Positions 7,734-16,308 are shown, numbered from the stretch's first letter. The stretch is DNA of 24,986 nucleotides from Fulvivirga aurantia (GCF_009711475.1 NZ_SMMD01000940.1:1-24986); one strand, 5' to 3'. The notes: generated from the letters alone by a model not told the origin. Numbers and translations are program-made.

Positions 7734-8701
7734 TTTTCCGGTTTTGGATCAACCGCTTCTTTCTTTGGGAAGATCAATGAAAATACGATCGAGCCAGTGA
7801 GTGTCGCTATAATCACAGTAAAGGACAGTGTGATAGGTACATGTATCTCAAATATCTCAAGCAGCATTTTTGCTCCGATGAATATGAGGATAAACGATAG
7901 GCCTTTTTGTAACAAGTGAAACTTATCAATGATACCAGCCAGTAAAAAGAACTTTGCTCTCAACCCTAATACTGCGAAAATATTTGAAGTATAGATTAAA
8001 AATTCGTTGGTAGTAATTGCAAACGCTGCTGGTATCGAATCAACAGCAAAAATCAAGTCGGTAGTCTCAACTAATATAATAACAAGAAACAGTGGTGTAA
8101 ATAATAGTTTTCCGTTTCTTCTTACGATAAACTTACCCCCAAAATTACTTTTGGTTATTTTAAGATGCTTTCTAGACCATTTAAGTAAAGGATTTTTACC
8201 CGGGTCAATTTCTTCTTCTTCTCCTTCGAAAAATATTTTAATACCAGAGTAAACCAGAAAAACACCGAAAATATAAAGTATCCAGTAAAATTTACTGATG
8301 AGTAAAGCACCTACGAAAATAAAAATCGCTCTAAAAACTAAAGCACCGAGAATACCCCAGAAAAGGATATTGTGATAATGCTCATCTTCTACTTTGAAGT
8401 ATCTTAGGATTAAGAGTATTACAAATATGTTGTCTACAGAGAGGGCATATTCCGTAAGGTAAGCCGAGAAGTATTCTAATGATGCCTGAGTACCACCATC
8501 GTATAGGTAAATCAAGTAACCGAAAGCTACAGATATGGCGACCCAAAAGATCGACTGAAAAAATGCCGACTTGGTTGATACCTTGTGGGCCTTTTTATTG
8601 AATACGCCCAGGTCAATTATAAGAAACAGGAAGATAATCGCCCCAAATAAGGCAAAGAGCCACCCTTCTCCCTGATTTTCGAATAGTGTAAAAAGAAACA
8701 T
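7730..8701 (-). CDS. TerC/Alx-family integral membrane protein
   Basis: TerC-family proteins are inner-membrane proteins with seven to nine helices, linked to tellurite resistance and, for relatives such as Alx and the Bacillus TerC proteins, to manganese export and metalation of secreted enzymes. The signatures are EYALSVDNIFVILLIL (from residue 84) and AVDSIPAAFAITTN (about 219), each holding the conserved acidic residues expected to bind metal. At least seven hydrophobic segments are visible. The 323-residue length is usual. An acidic cytosolic loop (EGEEEEIDPGKNP) lies in the middle. The substrate is not evident here. It is preceded by a 165-base leader region with no gene. Confidence 0.93.
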   Translation of the reverse strand: MFLFTLFENQGEGWLFALFGAIIFLFLIIDLGVFNKKAHKVSTKSAFFQSIFWVAISVAFGYLIYLYDGGTQASLEYFSAYLTEYALSVDNIFVILLILRYFKVEDEHYHNILFWGILGALVFRAIFIFVGALLISKFYWILYIFGVFLVYSGIKIFFEGEEEEIDPGKNPLLKWSRKHLKITKSNFGGKFIVRRNGKLLFTPLFLVIILVETTDLIFAVDSIPAAFAITTNEFLIYTSNIFAVLGLRAKFFLLAGIIDKFHLLQKGLSFILIFIGAKMLLEIFEIHVPITLSFTVIIATLTGSIVFSLIFPKKEAVDPKPEN

Positions 8702-8771
8702 TCGAGATTACTAAAACTGTGCTGTAGACAATAAATTTGAATACGATACCAACAATAATCTCCTAATATAT

Positions 8772-8779
8772 CAAAATTA
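8772..8779 (-). promoter_or_regulatory. Candidate -7 box upstream of the TerC-family gene
   Basis: On the minus strand this reads TAATTTTG, an exact TAnnTTTG match about 70 bases before the ATG at 8701. A second exact match, TAAATTTG, lies at 8806-8813. The only TTTG upstream of the nearer box is 26 bases away, longer than the usual 17-23, so I cannot choose between the two. Both lie in an AT-rich stretch, where chance matches are likely. Confidence 0.3.
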
Positions 8780-8866
8780 TTGCCAACTACATTCTGGTAA
8801 AATTACAAATTTAATTTTAAGCCGAAAGATTAATTGAATTGATTAATGCAAACGATTGAATAAGGG

Positions 8867-9274
8867 TCATATACACTGTTCGCAGACCCCTTGTATGAGC
8901 AGGTTTCTTTCCTTCACTTTATAGCCTTTGGGGAGTTTTACCTCGGGTATATCCACAGATTCTATACAAGTTGTTTGGCCGCAAGTCTCACATTTAAAAT
9001 GTACATGCTCATGGTGATGGTGGTGTGTTGAGCAATCTTGACATAGCGCATATTTAGTTATGCCATTATCGTCCAGGACTTTATGTATGAGGCCTTTCTC
9101 TTCAAAACTTTTAAGTGTTCTGTATACCGTAACCCTATCGAAAGATGAGCTGATATTTTTTTCTATAAAAGCATTAGAGAGTGCGTGGTCATTATCAAAA
9201 AACAACTGAAGCACCTCTGTTCTACAGGGTGTAGATTTAAGCTGAAATTTTCTCAGAGTGTTTGGTAGCTGCAT
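8867..9274 (-). CDS. Fur-family metal-responsive transcriptional regulator
   Basis: This 135-residue protein has the Fur fold. It has an N-terminal winged helix with the recognition helix in FDRVTVYRTLKSFEEKGLI (residues 45-63), followed by a metal-binding dimerisation domain. A structural zinc site is formed by Cys95/Cys98 (CETC) and Cys131/Cys134 (CEQC). Between the domains is a histidine-rich run (His84-88, His90, His92), preceded by Cys78 and Cys81. It is a DNA-binding repressor; sequence alone does not settle whether it senses Fe, Zn, Mn or peroxide. Placement 9 bases downstream of an ABC exporter suggests co-transcription with it. At 135 residues it is slightly short, as in many Bacteroidota Fur/Zur proteins. 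Confidence 0.93.
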   Translation of the reverse strand: MQLPNTLRKFQLKSTPCRTEVLQLFFDNDHALSNAFIEKNISSSFDRVTVYRTLKSFEEKGLIHKVLDDNGITKYALCQDCSTHHHHHEHVHFKCETCGQTTCIESVDIPEVKLPKGYKVKERNLLIQGVCEQCI

Positions 9275-9283
9275 ATGACTAAT

Positions 9284-11107
9284 TTACGATAATTGAAATT
9301 GAAGTTTCAATAAATGGCTGTATAACCCATCTTCCTGCACCGAAAGTTCCTCATGTGACCCCGACTCTATGATACTACCTCCTTTAATAACAAAAATCTT
9401 ATCGGCTTTTCTTACCGTAGCCAATCTATGTGCAATTATAAGTGTAGTACGCTCCTTCATGAGTTCATCAAGTGCTTCTTGCACGAGCACTTCAGATTCT
9501 GCATCTAAAGAACTAGTCGCCTCATCAAGTATGAGAATAGCCGGGTCTTTTAAAATTGCTCTCGCAATAGCAATGCGTTGTCTCTGCCCACCTGATAATT
9601 TAATACCTCGTTCACCTACAACTGTTTCGAATTTGTCTGGAAACGACTCAATAAACTTTAAAGCATTAGCCTTTCTGGCAGCTTCTACAATTTCCTCTTC
9701 AGAAGCGTTGGGCTTTGCATAAGCAATGTTTTCTTTAATTGTACCGCCAAACAGAATTACCTCCTGAGGCACAATACCTACATTATCTCTATAGTTTGAA
9801 AGGTTATAGTCTTTTACATCTTTACCATCTACTGTAATAACGCCACCATCTGCCTCATAAAAGCGCATAAGTAGCTGGATGACTGTTGATTTTCCTGCGC
9901 CACTCGGCCCTACCAGTGCTATTTTATCTCCAGGGTTAATGTTAAGGTCTAGTTTATCAATAACCTGAACTTCTTTTCTGGTCGGGTAAGAAAAGTCTAC
10001 ATTGCTAAAAGTAATGGCTCCTTCTAATTTTTCATTTTTACTCTCATCACTAACTGGTTCAGCCTCCTCGTGTACAATCTCAAGTACTCTTTCACTAGCT
10101 CCGATTGCTCGTTGTACCTGGCCGTAAATATTGCCGAGGCCAGCAATTGACCCGCCTATAAATGAAGTATAAATTACAAAAGAAACTAAGTCACCAATTG
10201 TAAGATCTCCGCTCTGTACTAGTGAAGCACCATACCAGATGATACCGACAATACCGCCAAACAACACGAAAATGATAAATGAAATAAGAGCTCCTCTAAA
10301 TGTAGCTGCCTTAAGGGCTGTATCCACTACCTCTCGCAGGGTGGTTTTATATCTTGCTGCTTCTCTTAATTCGTTGGTAAAAGCCTTTACTACATTGATG
10401 GATTGCAAGGTTTCCTCCACTATCACATTAGCATCTGCCAGCTTATCTTGTGTTTTTTTGGAGAGCTTTTTTATAAATCTTCCAAAAATCAGCGCTGTGA
10501 TCACCATGATGGGGAAAGTGCCCAACATAAAAACGGTAAGCTTAGGAGCAATGATGAAAATTACTAATGTGCCAATTAATAAAGTAGCTGTTTGCCTAAA
10601 GAGCTCCGCAAGTGTGATTGAAAACGTATCTTGAAGCATAGACACATCTGATGTTATGCGGCTGATAAGCTCACCTACTCTTCTACTGTCAAAAAACTTT
10701 ACGGGTAAAGTAAGCATCTTGCTATACACAGAGCCACGCACATCAGCCATTGATTTTTCACTTACCTGGGCAAATAGGTATACCCTAAAAAAGGAAAATA
10801 TACTTTGCACCAGTAAGATGCCAATGAGTATAAGTGCTACATTATTGATGGAGTCTATGGTATAAGATTGCCCTGCTATATCTAACTGCCAGTTTTTGCC
10901 TGTTGCAATGTCTAAAAGCTTTCCTGCAAAGAATGGAAACGCCAACAGTGTAGTGCTGCTAAACACGAGACAAATCATTCCTACTATAAACACTCCTTTG
11001 TAAGGTAGTGTATAACTAAAAATGCCTAAAAGTTTTTTGAAATTAGATTTATTGAGCTTGCGCTTTTCTTCCTCACTCAGTGGTGCTCTGCCTCGATTCT
11101 TAGCCAT
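9284..11107 (-). CDS. ABC exporter, fused permease and ATPase (MsbA/MDR type half-transporter)
   Basis: The 607-residue half-transporter works as a homodimer or heterodimer in the inner membrane, exporting lipids, drugs or peptides. Six transmembrane segments lie within about 35-325, with the FFDSRRVGELISRITSDV coupling region at 138-155. The ATPase has Walker A GPSGAGKST (400-408), a Q-loop PQEV, signature LSGGQ (504-508), Walker B ILILDEATSSLD and switch AHRL. I start at the ATG at 11107 (MAKNRGRAPLSEEEKRK). An upstream in-frame GTG at 11167 would add 20 residues, but the likely promoter lies inside that extension. The Fur-family gene follows after 9 bases. Substrate is unknown; the linkage hints at metal-regulated export. 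Confidence 0.94.
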   Translation of the reverse strand: MAKNRGRAPLSEEEKRKLNKSNFKKLLGIFSYTLPYKGVFIVGMICLVFSSTTLLAFPFFAGKLLDIATGKNWQLDIAGQSYTIDSINNVALILIGILLVQSIFSFFRVYLFAQVSEKSMADVRGSVYSKMLTLPVKFFDSRRVGELISRITSDVSMLQDTFSITLAELFRQTATLLIGTLVIFIIAPKLTVFMLGTFPIMVITALIFGRFIKKLSKKTQDKLADANVIVEETLQSINVVKAFTNELREAARYKTTLREVVDTALKAATFRGALISFIIFVLFGGIVGIIWYGASLVQSGDLTIGDLVSFVIYTSFIGGSIAGLGNIYGQVQRAIGASERVLEIVHEEAEPVSDESKNEKLEGAITFSNVDFSYPTRKEVQVIDKLDLNINPGDKIALVGPSGAGKSTVIQLLMRFYEADGGVITVDGKDVKDYNLSNYRDNVGIVPQEVILFGGTIKENIAYAKPNASEEEIVEAARKANALKFIESFPDKFETVVGERGIKLSGGQRQRIAIARAILKDPAILILDEATSSLDAESEVLVQEALDELMKERTTLIIAHRLATVRKADKIFVIKGGSIIESGSHEELSVQEDGLYSHLLKLQFQLS

Positions 11108-11136
11108 TAAAATTATCTCTTTGGAGAAACAAGATG

Positions 11137-11171
11137 CAAATTTATTGATATAAAGTCTTAACACCAATCAA
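11137..11171 (-). promoter_or_regulatory. Promoter for the ABC exporter-Fur operon
   Basis: Read on the minus strand, TTG (11165-11167, with a second TTG at 11169-11171) is followed after 20 bases by TAAATTTG (11137-11144). This is a good match to the Bacteroidota consensus TTTG-N(17-23)-TAnnTTTG. It predicts transcription starting near 11130 and a leader of about 20-25 bases before the ATG at 11107. It argues against the upstream GTG at 11167 as the start codon. Confidence 0.55.
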
Positions 11172-11247
11172 TTGTTATAATCAGCGCCTTTTTATGCCCT
11201 CACAAAAAAGATTTTCTTTAAATTAGAACTCTCAAAATTGCACTTCT

Positions 11248-12159
11248 ATGTACAGCATAAAAAGAATTCTTGTCGCCTTAGATCTTTCCGAATTAGATGA
11301 AATGCTTATTGCGTATGCCGCTAATATGGCAGAAATACTAGCTACTGAGAAGGTCTACTTTTTTCATGTGGCCAAATCTTTAGAGCTGCCTGAGCGTGTG
11401 AGTGAAAAATATCCCGATTTATTGGCGCCTCTAGATGAATCCTTAAGAAATGATTTAACAAAAAAAATAGATGCCCAATTTAAAGCCGCTTGCGACTATC
11501 AAATAGAAATAAAAGAAGGTAATCCGGCAGACCAGATTATGCGCTGGTCTGATATCAAAGAGATAGACCTCATTATGGTCGGCAGAAAGCTGCAACTGAG
11601 AGGTCAGGGTGTTTTACCTGGTAAGCTGGCCAGAGTGGCACATTGCTCTGTACTTTTTGTGCCAGAAAACTCACAACCAAAGATCGACAAAATAGTCATC
11701 CCGGTAGACTTTTCAAGAAACTCTAATTTAGCATTAGAAATGGCTCTTGAGTTCAAAAAGGCCACTTCTTCACAATTGATCCTTCAAAATACCTATACAG
11801 TACCTTGGGGTTATCATAGTCTTGGTAAGTCTTATGAAGAGTTTGCCGAAATTATGAAAGAGCATGCCCATGAAGACGCTATACAGTTTTTAAAGAGAAA
11901 AGATATAGACGAAAGCAGCATTACCTTAGAACTCTCTTTAGATAAAGAAGAAAGTCCTGCAGAAAGAGCCTATGAAATCGCCACAAAACACAGTGCTGAC
12001 CTGGTAATTATGAGTTCTAAAGGAAGGTCTGGTATCGCTCAGCTGCTTTTGGGTAGTGTGGCAGAAAAAATGATTAAACTAGATGCTACCATTCCTTTAA
12101 TGGTGGTTAAAAACAAGAATGATAACATGGGCTTTTTTGAAGCCCTTATGAAAATCTAA
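11248..12159 (+). CDS. Tandem universal stress protein (UspA family)
   Basis: The 303 residues hold two USP domains. Domain 1 (about 1-145) begins KRILVALDLSELDEML. Domain 2 (about 150-293) begins KIVIPVDFSRNS and ends with SSKGRSGIAQLLLGSVAEK. That last motif keeps the G-X9-GS part of the ATP-binding signature G-X2-G-X9-G(S/T), with Ser in place of the first Gly, a common variant. Domain 1 lacks this motif (VGRKLQLRGQGVLPGKLA) and may not bind nucleotide. Such proteins are cytosolic and usually induced by starvation or stress. The gene is divergent from the ABC exporter and its stop overlaps the end of a convergent lipoprotein gene by 4 bases. Confidence 0.92.
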   Translation: MYSIKRILVALDLSELDEMLIAYAANMAEILATEKVYFFHVAKSLELPERVSEKYPDLLAPLDESLRNDLTKKIDAQFKAACDYQIEIKEGNPADQIMRWSDIKEIDLIMVGRKLQLRGQGVLPGKLARVAHCSVLFVPENSQPKIDKIVIPVDFSRNSNLALEMALEFKKATSSQLILQNTYTVPWGYHSLGKSYEEFAEIMKEHAHEDAIQFLKRKDIDESSITLELSLDKEESPAERAYEIATKHSADLVIMSSKGRSGIAQLLLGSVAEKMIKLDATIPLMVVKNKNDNMGFFEALMKI

Positions 12160-12755
12160 GGAAGTACAACTTCACCGGATACCTCAAAGACAACTGAGTC
12201 TTTGAGGATCATTTTCTGCCCTCCTTTTACTACAAACTTTTTCAAAGCCGTTTTTCCGGTTATATCATCAAAATACATGGTAAAGTAGCGGCTCGACTTG
12301 TAAATAGGATTGTCCTCTTTGTAGTGTGCTTCTATTTTTTTAAGCCCATTTAAATCCTCAAGGTAATAAAGCTTTAAATATTGCACCTCGAGATCGTCTG
12401 TATCTTCGCCCTCAGGTATAAACTGTTTTATTTTAAGATTACTTTGCGTGTCATCGACCACAGAGGTATTGTAAACATCTTTTAAAACAGGTTTATTGAT
12501 GTTCATTTTCTTAAAAAACGCTAACTCATCTTTCCAGTTGGCACTGTCTGGCAGATAAGTAGTGGTGGAGGTGTCTCCATCAACAAACGCATGTTTGTTA
12601 ATTTTCGCCTCGCTAGTTAAAAGCAACTCATGTTGTTTTTGTAACAAGCTATCTATGTCGAAATAATAGACAGTATTTTTTGATGGCTTTGAATTTTCAG
12701 AGCAGCCTAGCACTACTAAAACCAAACTAAAGAGGAATATCGCCTTTCTCATCAT
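12156..12755 (-). CDS. Uncharacterised lipoprotein
   Basis: The 199-residue protein starts with a lipoprotein signal: MMRKA, a hydrophobic stretch, then lipobox VLGC with Cys18 as the acylation site, followed by SENSKPSKN. The mature part is polar with alternating beta-like segments (KQFIPEGEDTDDLEV, YLKLYYLEDLNGLKKIEAHY, YFTMYFDDITGKTALKKF), resembling small beta-rich envelope proteins. I do not recognise a family. Its ATG overlaps the TGA of gpmI by 4 bases (ATGA), so it is translationally coupled to a glycolytic gene. It is likely anchored in the inner or outer membrane facing the periplasm. Confidence 0.82.
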   Translation of the reverse strand: MMRKAIFLFSLVLVVLGCSENSKPSKNTVYYFDIDSLLQKQHELLLTSEAKINKHAFVDGDTSTTTYLPDSANWKDELAFFKKMNINKPVLKDVYNTSVVDDTQSNLKIKQFIPEGEDTDDLEVQYLKLYYLEDLNGLKKIEAHYKEDNPIYKSSRYFTMYFDDITGKTALKKFVVKGGQKMILKDSVVFEVSGEVVLP

Positions 12756-14272
12756 ACCAATACCTCTCCTGTCATTTCTTCAGGAATATTTATACCCATA
12801 ATCTTTAGTATAGTAGGCGCCAGATCTCCCAGCTTGCCATCTTTTACGGTACTATTGAAGTCTTTGCTTACAAAAATACAGGGCACAAGGTTAGTGGTGT
12901 GTGCTGTATTTGGCGTTCCGTCAGGATTAATCATCATGTCGGAGTTACCATGATCGGCAATTACTATAGTAAGATAGTCGTTTTCTAATGCAGTTTTTAT
13001 CACAGCTTCTGCACATTGATCTACAGCTTCGCATGCTTTTACGGCAGCATCGAAAACACCGGTATGCCCCACCATGTCTGGGTTGGCAAAGTTTAAGCAC
13101 ACAAAGTCTGGTTCTTTTTTATTAAGCTCAGGTATGATATTGTCTTTTATCTCAAAAGCACTCATCTCTGGCTTTAAGTCATATGTAGCCACTTTAGGCG
13201 ATGGACACAAAATTCTTTTCTCTCCATCAAACTCACCCTCTCGACCCCCTGAGAAGAAAAATGTCACGTGTGGATATTTTTCTGTTTCTGCTATTCTTAT
13301 CTGTTTCTTTCCTGCTCGCTCGAGCACAGCCCCCAACGTATTTGTGAGGTTGTCTTTGCTAAATATGACATCTACTTTTTTGAAGGAGTCGTCATAATTA
13401 GTCATAGTAATGTAATGCAAATCGAGCTTATGCATATTTTGCTCGTGGAAGTCTTTCTGAGTAAGCGCCTGAGTTATTTGTCGACCTCTGTCAGTTCTAA
13501 AATTAAAGCAGATTACAATATCTCCGTCTTTAATTGTAGCCAGCGGGTTGCCTTCACCATCAACCGCACAAATTGGTTTTATAAACTCATCAGTTACACC
13601 ATCAGCATACGATTCTTCTACTGCACTTAGTACGTCTTTGGTTTCCTTGCCTATACCATTTACCATTAAGTCATAGGCCAGCTTCACCCTTTCCCAACGG
13701 TTATCCCTATCCATAGCATAGTACCTGCCCACGACTGAGGCAATTTGTCCTGTGGTTTGCTCACAATGCTGCCTTACATCATTTAGATAAGCTCTTCCAC
13801 CTTTAGGATCAGTATCTCTTCCGTCAGTAAATGCATGAATAAAGACATTCTCCAGGCCCTCCTGATGAGCCAGGCTGCATAATCTTTTTAAATGATTGAT
13901 GTGCGAGTGCACACCACCGTCTGAGACAAGGCCAATAAGATGAACATTTTTATTACTGCTTTTGGCCTTGGACAATGCAGACATCAAGACCTCATTTTCT
14001 TTTATCGTATTTTCTTCAAACGCCTTATTGATCTTTACCAAATCCTGATAAACCACTCGACCAGCACCAATATTCATGTGACCAACTTCTGAGTTTCCCA
14101 TTTGCCCATCGGGCAGACCAACAGCCATACCCGAGGCTTCTAATTTACTATGCGGGTACTTTGTATATAGTGAGTCTACAAACGGAGTATTGGCTTTTGC
14201 AATGGCAGAAACTTCCGGGTCGGTGCCCAGCCCCCAGCCATCTAATATCATCAGGAGTACTTTTTTATTCAT
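12752..14272 (-). CDS. gpmI: 2,3-bisphosphoglycerate-independent phosphoglycerate mutase GpmI
   Basis: GpmI interconverts 3- and 2-phosphoglycerate in glycolysis and gluconeogenesis using two Mn2+ ions. It is cytosolic and belongs to the alkaline phosphatase superfamily. The 506 residues are standard. Metal ligand Asp11 lies in LMILDGWGLG. The phosphorylated catalytic serine is Ser61 in MGNSEVGHMNIGAGR. Metal-binding HTGVFD and ADHGNSDMM are present near the C-terminus. The substrate-binding SDGGVHSH and HAFTDGRDTDP motifs lie in between. It sits 65 bases downstream of an OprB-like porin gene and overlaps the following lipoprotein gene. A weak TTG-N23-TACTTTTC promoter may lie in that 65-base gap. 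Confidence 0.98.
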   Translation of the reverse strand: MNKKVLLMILDGWGLGTDPEVSAIAKANTPFVDSLYTKYPHSKLEASGMAVGLPDGQMGNSEVGHMNIGAGRVVYQDLVKINKAFEENTIKENEVLMSALSKAKSSNKNVHLIGLVSDGGVHSHINHLKRLCSLAHQEGLENVFIHAFTDGRDTDPKGGRAYLNDVRQHCEQTTGQIASVVGRYYAMDRDNRWERVKLAYDLMVNGIGKETKDVLSAVEESYADGVTDEFIKPICAVDGEGNPLATIKDGDIVICFNFRTDRGRQITQALTQKDFHEQNMHKLDLHYITMTNYDDSFKKVDVIFSKDNLTNTLGAVLERAGKKQIRIAETEKYPHVTFFFSGGREGEFDGEKRILCPSPKVATYDLKPEMSAFEIKDNIIPELNKKEPDFVCLNFANPDMVGHTGVFDAAVKACEAVDQCAEAVIKTALENDYLTIVIADHGNSDMMINPDGTPNTAHTTNLVPCIFVSKDFNSTVKDGKLGDLAPTILKIMGINIPEEMTGEVLV

Positions 14273-14337
14273 TACTGAAAAGTATGGTTTAAAAGGACAA
14301 AAAACGTCAATTTATTAATGCTATTCAAAGTATTAAC

Positions 14338-15639
14338 TTATAATTCTATTTGTAGCAACATGAGAAGCACGAGAGCATTATCCAGCTCAGGGGCTGTTCC
14401 CGGGTTTATCACATATTGTACACTGGGCTGTAAAACCACAAAAGGAGTTAAATGATGGTTGATAGTAAACTCTATATTGGTTTCGGCCTGATCGTAACGA
14501 GAGTTTTCCGCCTGCTGAGTTTGCTCATAAGTATTGCCATTGTTTGCGATAGAAAACGCCAAACCCATTTGATCGTCAGCACTGATCAGTGGAACAGCAG
14601 AAACGAGACCACCTGAAAATGCGCTCCCTATTTGATTAAACTCATCAGCCGCCAGGCCATATCTTACAAAGGCGGTAATGTGTTTGGTTTGTTCTGCGTT
14701 TAGGTAAAAATATCGTTGGTAAGCAATATAGAAGCCTTGGTTCCCAGTCCGTTTTTGCTCCCCATTTAGCGACTCAAAATCTGCCGTGTAGCGCCACCCG
14801 CCTATAATTATTTGATTAAAATTAGGGCTTTCAAAACCTCTGCCAATGGCTCGCCTTCTAATACTACCTGCCTTTCTGGACTTGTCATTGTTAAATATCA
14901 ATACATCGCTTCCCAGATTTATATTTAGCTGACCGACCAATAAGGCACCCTCCTCCTTGCTCAGTTTTATGTGAGTGCCGCCAGGTTGATCAAGCTTTCC
15001 TGGAACTGCGTCTAACACCGCGAATTTTACATTGGCTCTTTCCTTTATATTTGCAGAAACTCTTAAGGCCAAAGAAGTATAAGGAAAAGTTGAAGGCCCG
15101 TTGAGCCCGGTTTGGGCAAACTCTGCCCCCATTCCATAAGAACTGTGAACAAATAATAAGCCCGGTTTTACTACGTCAAACTCTGAGTTTATATCATACA
15201 GGCCGGCAAGAATAGAAATATCGTTATTAAAAAAGTTTTTTTGAATCCAGGCTTCAAACAACTTCCAGGTTGGGTAGGCTTCGATGTTGCTGACAGTCTG
15301 TATATCACCTACCAGCTCTGTGGCATAACCTCCATTATTGCCCAGGCCATATAAAAATAAACTTGTGTTTTTCAAACCAAAGAGTGTTTCCAGGTCGAGA
15401 TTGGCTGTGATATCGACATTGTCGATGTATCTAAAACCCTGCTTAATACCTCCTCTAAAATTATAAACAGGCATGGCACTGTACACAGCGCCAAATTCAA
15501 TTCCTTTTTCTTTCAGGCTATCGCGTACACCACCCCAATTGCCGGTGAGTGACGTGCGCTGCGCCTTACATGGTTTTATTAAAATGACCGATAAAAACAG
15601 AAAAGCAGTATAAAAAAGTAAGGATGTATTTTTATGCAC
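14338..15639 (-). CDS. OprB-family carbohydrate-selective porin
   Basis: The 433-residue exported protein is predicted to form an outer-membrane beta-barrel for sugar uptake. It starts with a signal peptide ending near KPCKA/QR at about residue 26. The mature part opens with SLTGNWGGVRDSLKEKGIEFGAVY, a typical OprB start (the WGG-R-L-x-x-x-G-I motif). The rest is rich in alternating beta-strands with aromatic girdles, for example WRYTADFESL and YIAYQRYFYL. It ends VLLMLLQIEL rather than in the terminal Phe common to Gram-negative porins. The start codon is GTG at 15639; an in-frame stop lies three codons upstream, and no suitable ATG follows before the signal peptide. Confidence 0.86.
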   Translation of the reverse strand: MHKNTSLLFYTAFLFLSVILIKPCKAQRTSLTGNWGGVRDSLKEKGIEFGAVYSAMPVYNFRGGIKQGFRYIDNVDITANLDLETLFGLKNTSLFLYGLGNNGGYATELVGDIQTVSNIEAYPTWKLFEAWIQKNFFNNDISILAGLYDINSEFDVVKPGLLFVHSSYGMGAEFAQTGLNGPSTFPYTSLALRVSANIKERANVKFAVLDAVPGKLDQPGGTHIKLSKEEGALLVGQLNINLGSDVLIFNNDKSRKAGSIRRRAIGRGFESPNFNQIIIGGWRYTADFESLNGEQKRTGNQGFYIAYQRYFYLNAEQTKHITAFVRYGLAADEFNQIGSAFSGGLVSAVPLISADDQMGLAFSIANNGNTYEQTQQAENSRYDQAETNIEFTINHHLTPFVVLQPSVQYVINPGTAPELDNALVLLMLLQIEL

Positions 15640-15678
15640 AAATCTTTAACAAACCCAGTCACGCAAGGTTTGGCAGCC

Positions 15679-16272
15679 TCAGAAACAACACTTAAATGCC
15701 TTATAATATTTTTTTATGGCTTTGGTATAGGCTTTGTCAGCCGCAGAGATCGATGAGTTGACATTGGCAGCGTAAACTGTACCCTGTCCATCAGTATAAG
15801 CAGCTGGTGGCATAGTGGTTTTTATTTTCATCACCACAGTAGGTATTCCTGCTGTAAGGTCGTAAAGCTTTAATTCTATTTCAGCCTGGCGGGTTGGAAA
15901 GTCATTGATTTCTGTCACCATGCTCAAAAGTTTACTGGTTAAAATAAAGTCAAGGCCAAATTTTTCTTTCATTTCCTTCAAAACTTCCTTGTTGTAATTG
16001 TCATACCCAGGCAATTCCAGTCCGGCCGTCTTAAATTTGTAGATCATGTCACTTTCGTCTACTATTTTGAGACTAGGGTGAGCTGAGAAAACCTTCACCG
16101 CATTTTGATAAAAATCATTGGCATAGTAGGTTTTAATACCTTCAAGACGAGTGATCAAAATTTCATCTCCGGATGAATACGAAATTTTGGAGTCTGGAAA
16201 CATTTCAATCTTAGAACTTGAGCAGCTGAAAAGAACAAACAGCAGTAGCCCTACAACAAAGTTTTTCATCAA
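15679..16272 (-). CDS. Uncharacterised lipoprotein
   Basis: The 197-residue protein has a lipoprotein signal, MMKNFVVGLLLFVLFSC, with Cys17 at the lipobox and SSSK after it. The mature part is a mixed alpha/beta fold with KVFSAHPSLKIVDESDMIYKF and EKFGLDFILTSKLLSM. This recalls the periplasmic nucleotide-independent folds of CsgG/TolB-N type envelope proteins, but only in general shape. It ends oddly in KCCF with two adjacent cysteines. It lies 39 bases upstream of the porin gene on the same strand and is divergent from radA. No family name is supported. Confidence 0.78.
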   Translation of the reverse strand: MMKNFVVGLLLFVLFSCSSSKIEMFPDSKISYSSGDEILITRLEGIKTYYANDFYQNAVKVFSAHPSLKIVDESDMIYKFKTAGLELPGYDNYNKEVLKEMKEKFGLDFILTSKLLSMVTEINDFPTRQAEIELKLYDLTAGIPTVVMKIKTTMPPAAYTDGQGTVYAANVNSSISAADKAYTKAIKKYYKAFKCCF

Positions 16273-16308
16273 AGCAAGATAGATATTAATCTAAAGTTAT
16301 ACTATGGC

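Noticed and set aside
8702..8866. yybP-ykoY manganese riboswitch before the TerC-family gene
   Set aside because: This element often precedes terC-like genes, but I find neither its conserved purine-rich core nor paired helices in this AT-rich leader.
10239..10634. 131-residue plus-strand frame inside the ABC exporter
   Set aside because: It is antisense to conserved transmembrane segments and lacks any recognisable motif or start context.
11108..11167. N-terminal extension of the ABC exporter from GTG 11167
   Set aside because: The best promoter (-7 box at 11137-11144) lies within the extension, and the ATG at 11107 gives a family-like N-terminus.
13074..13630. Two plus-strand frames of over 100 residues inside gpmI
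   Set aside because: Both overlap each other and the highly conserved mutase on the other strand; shadows.
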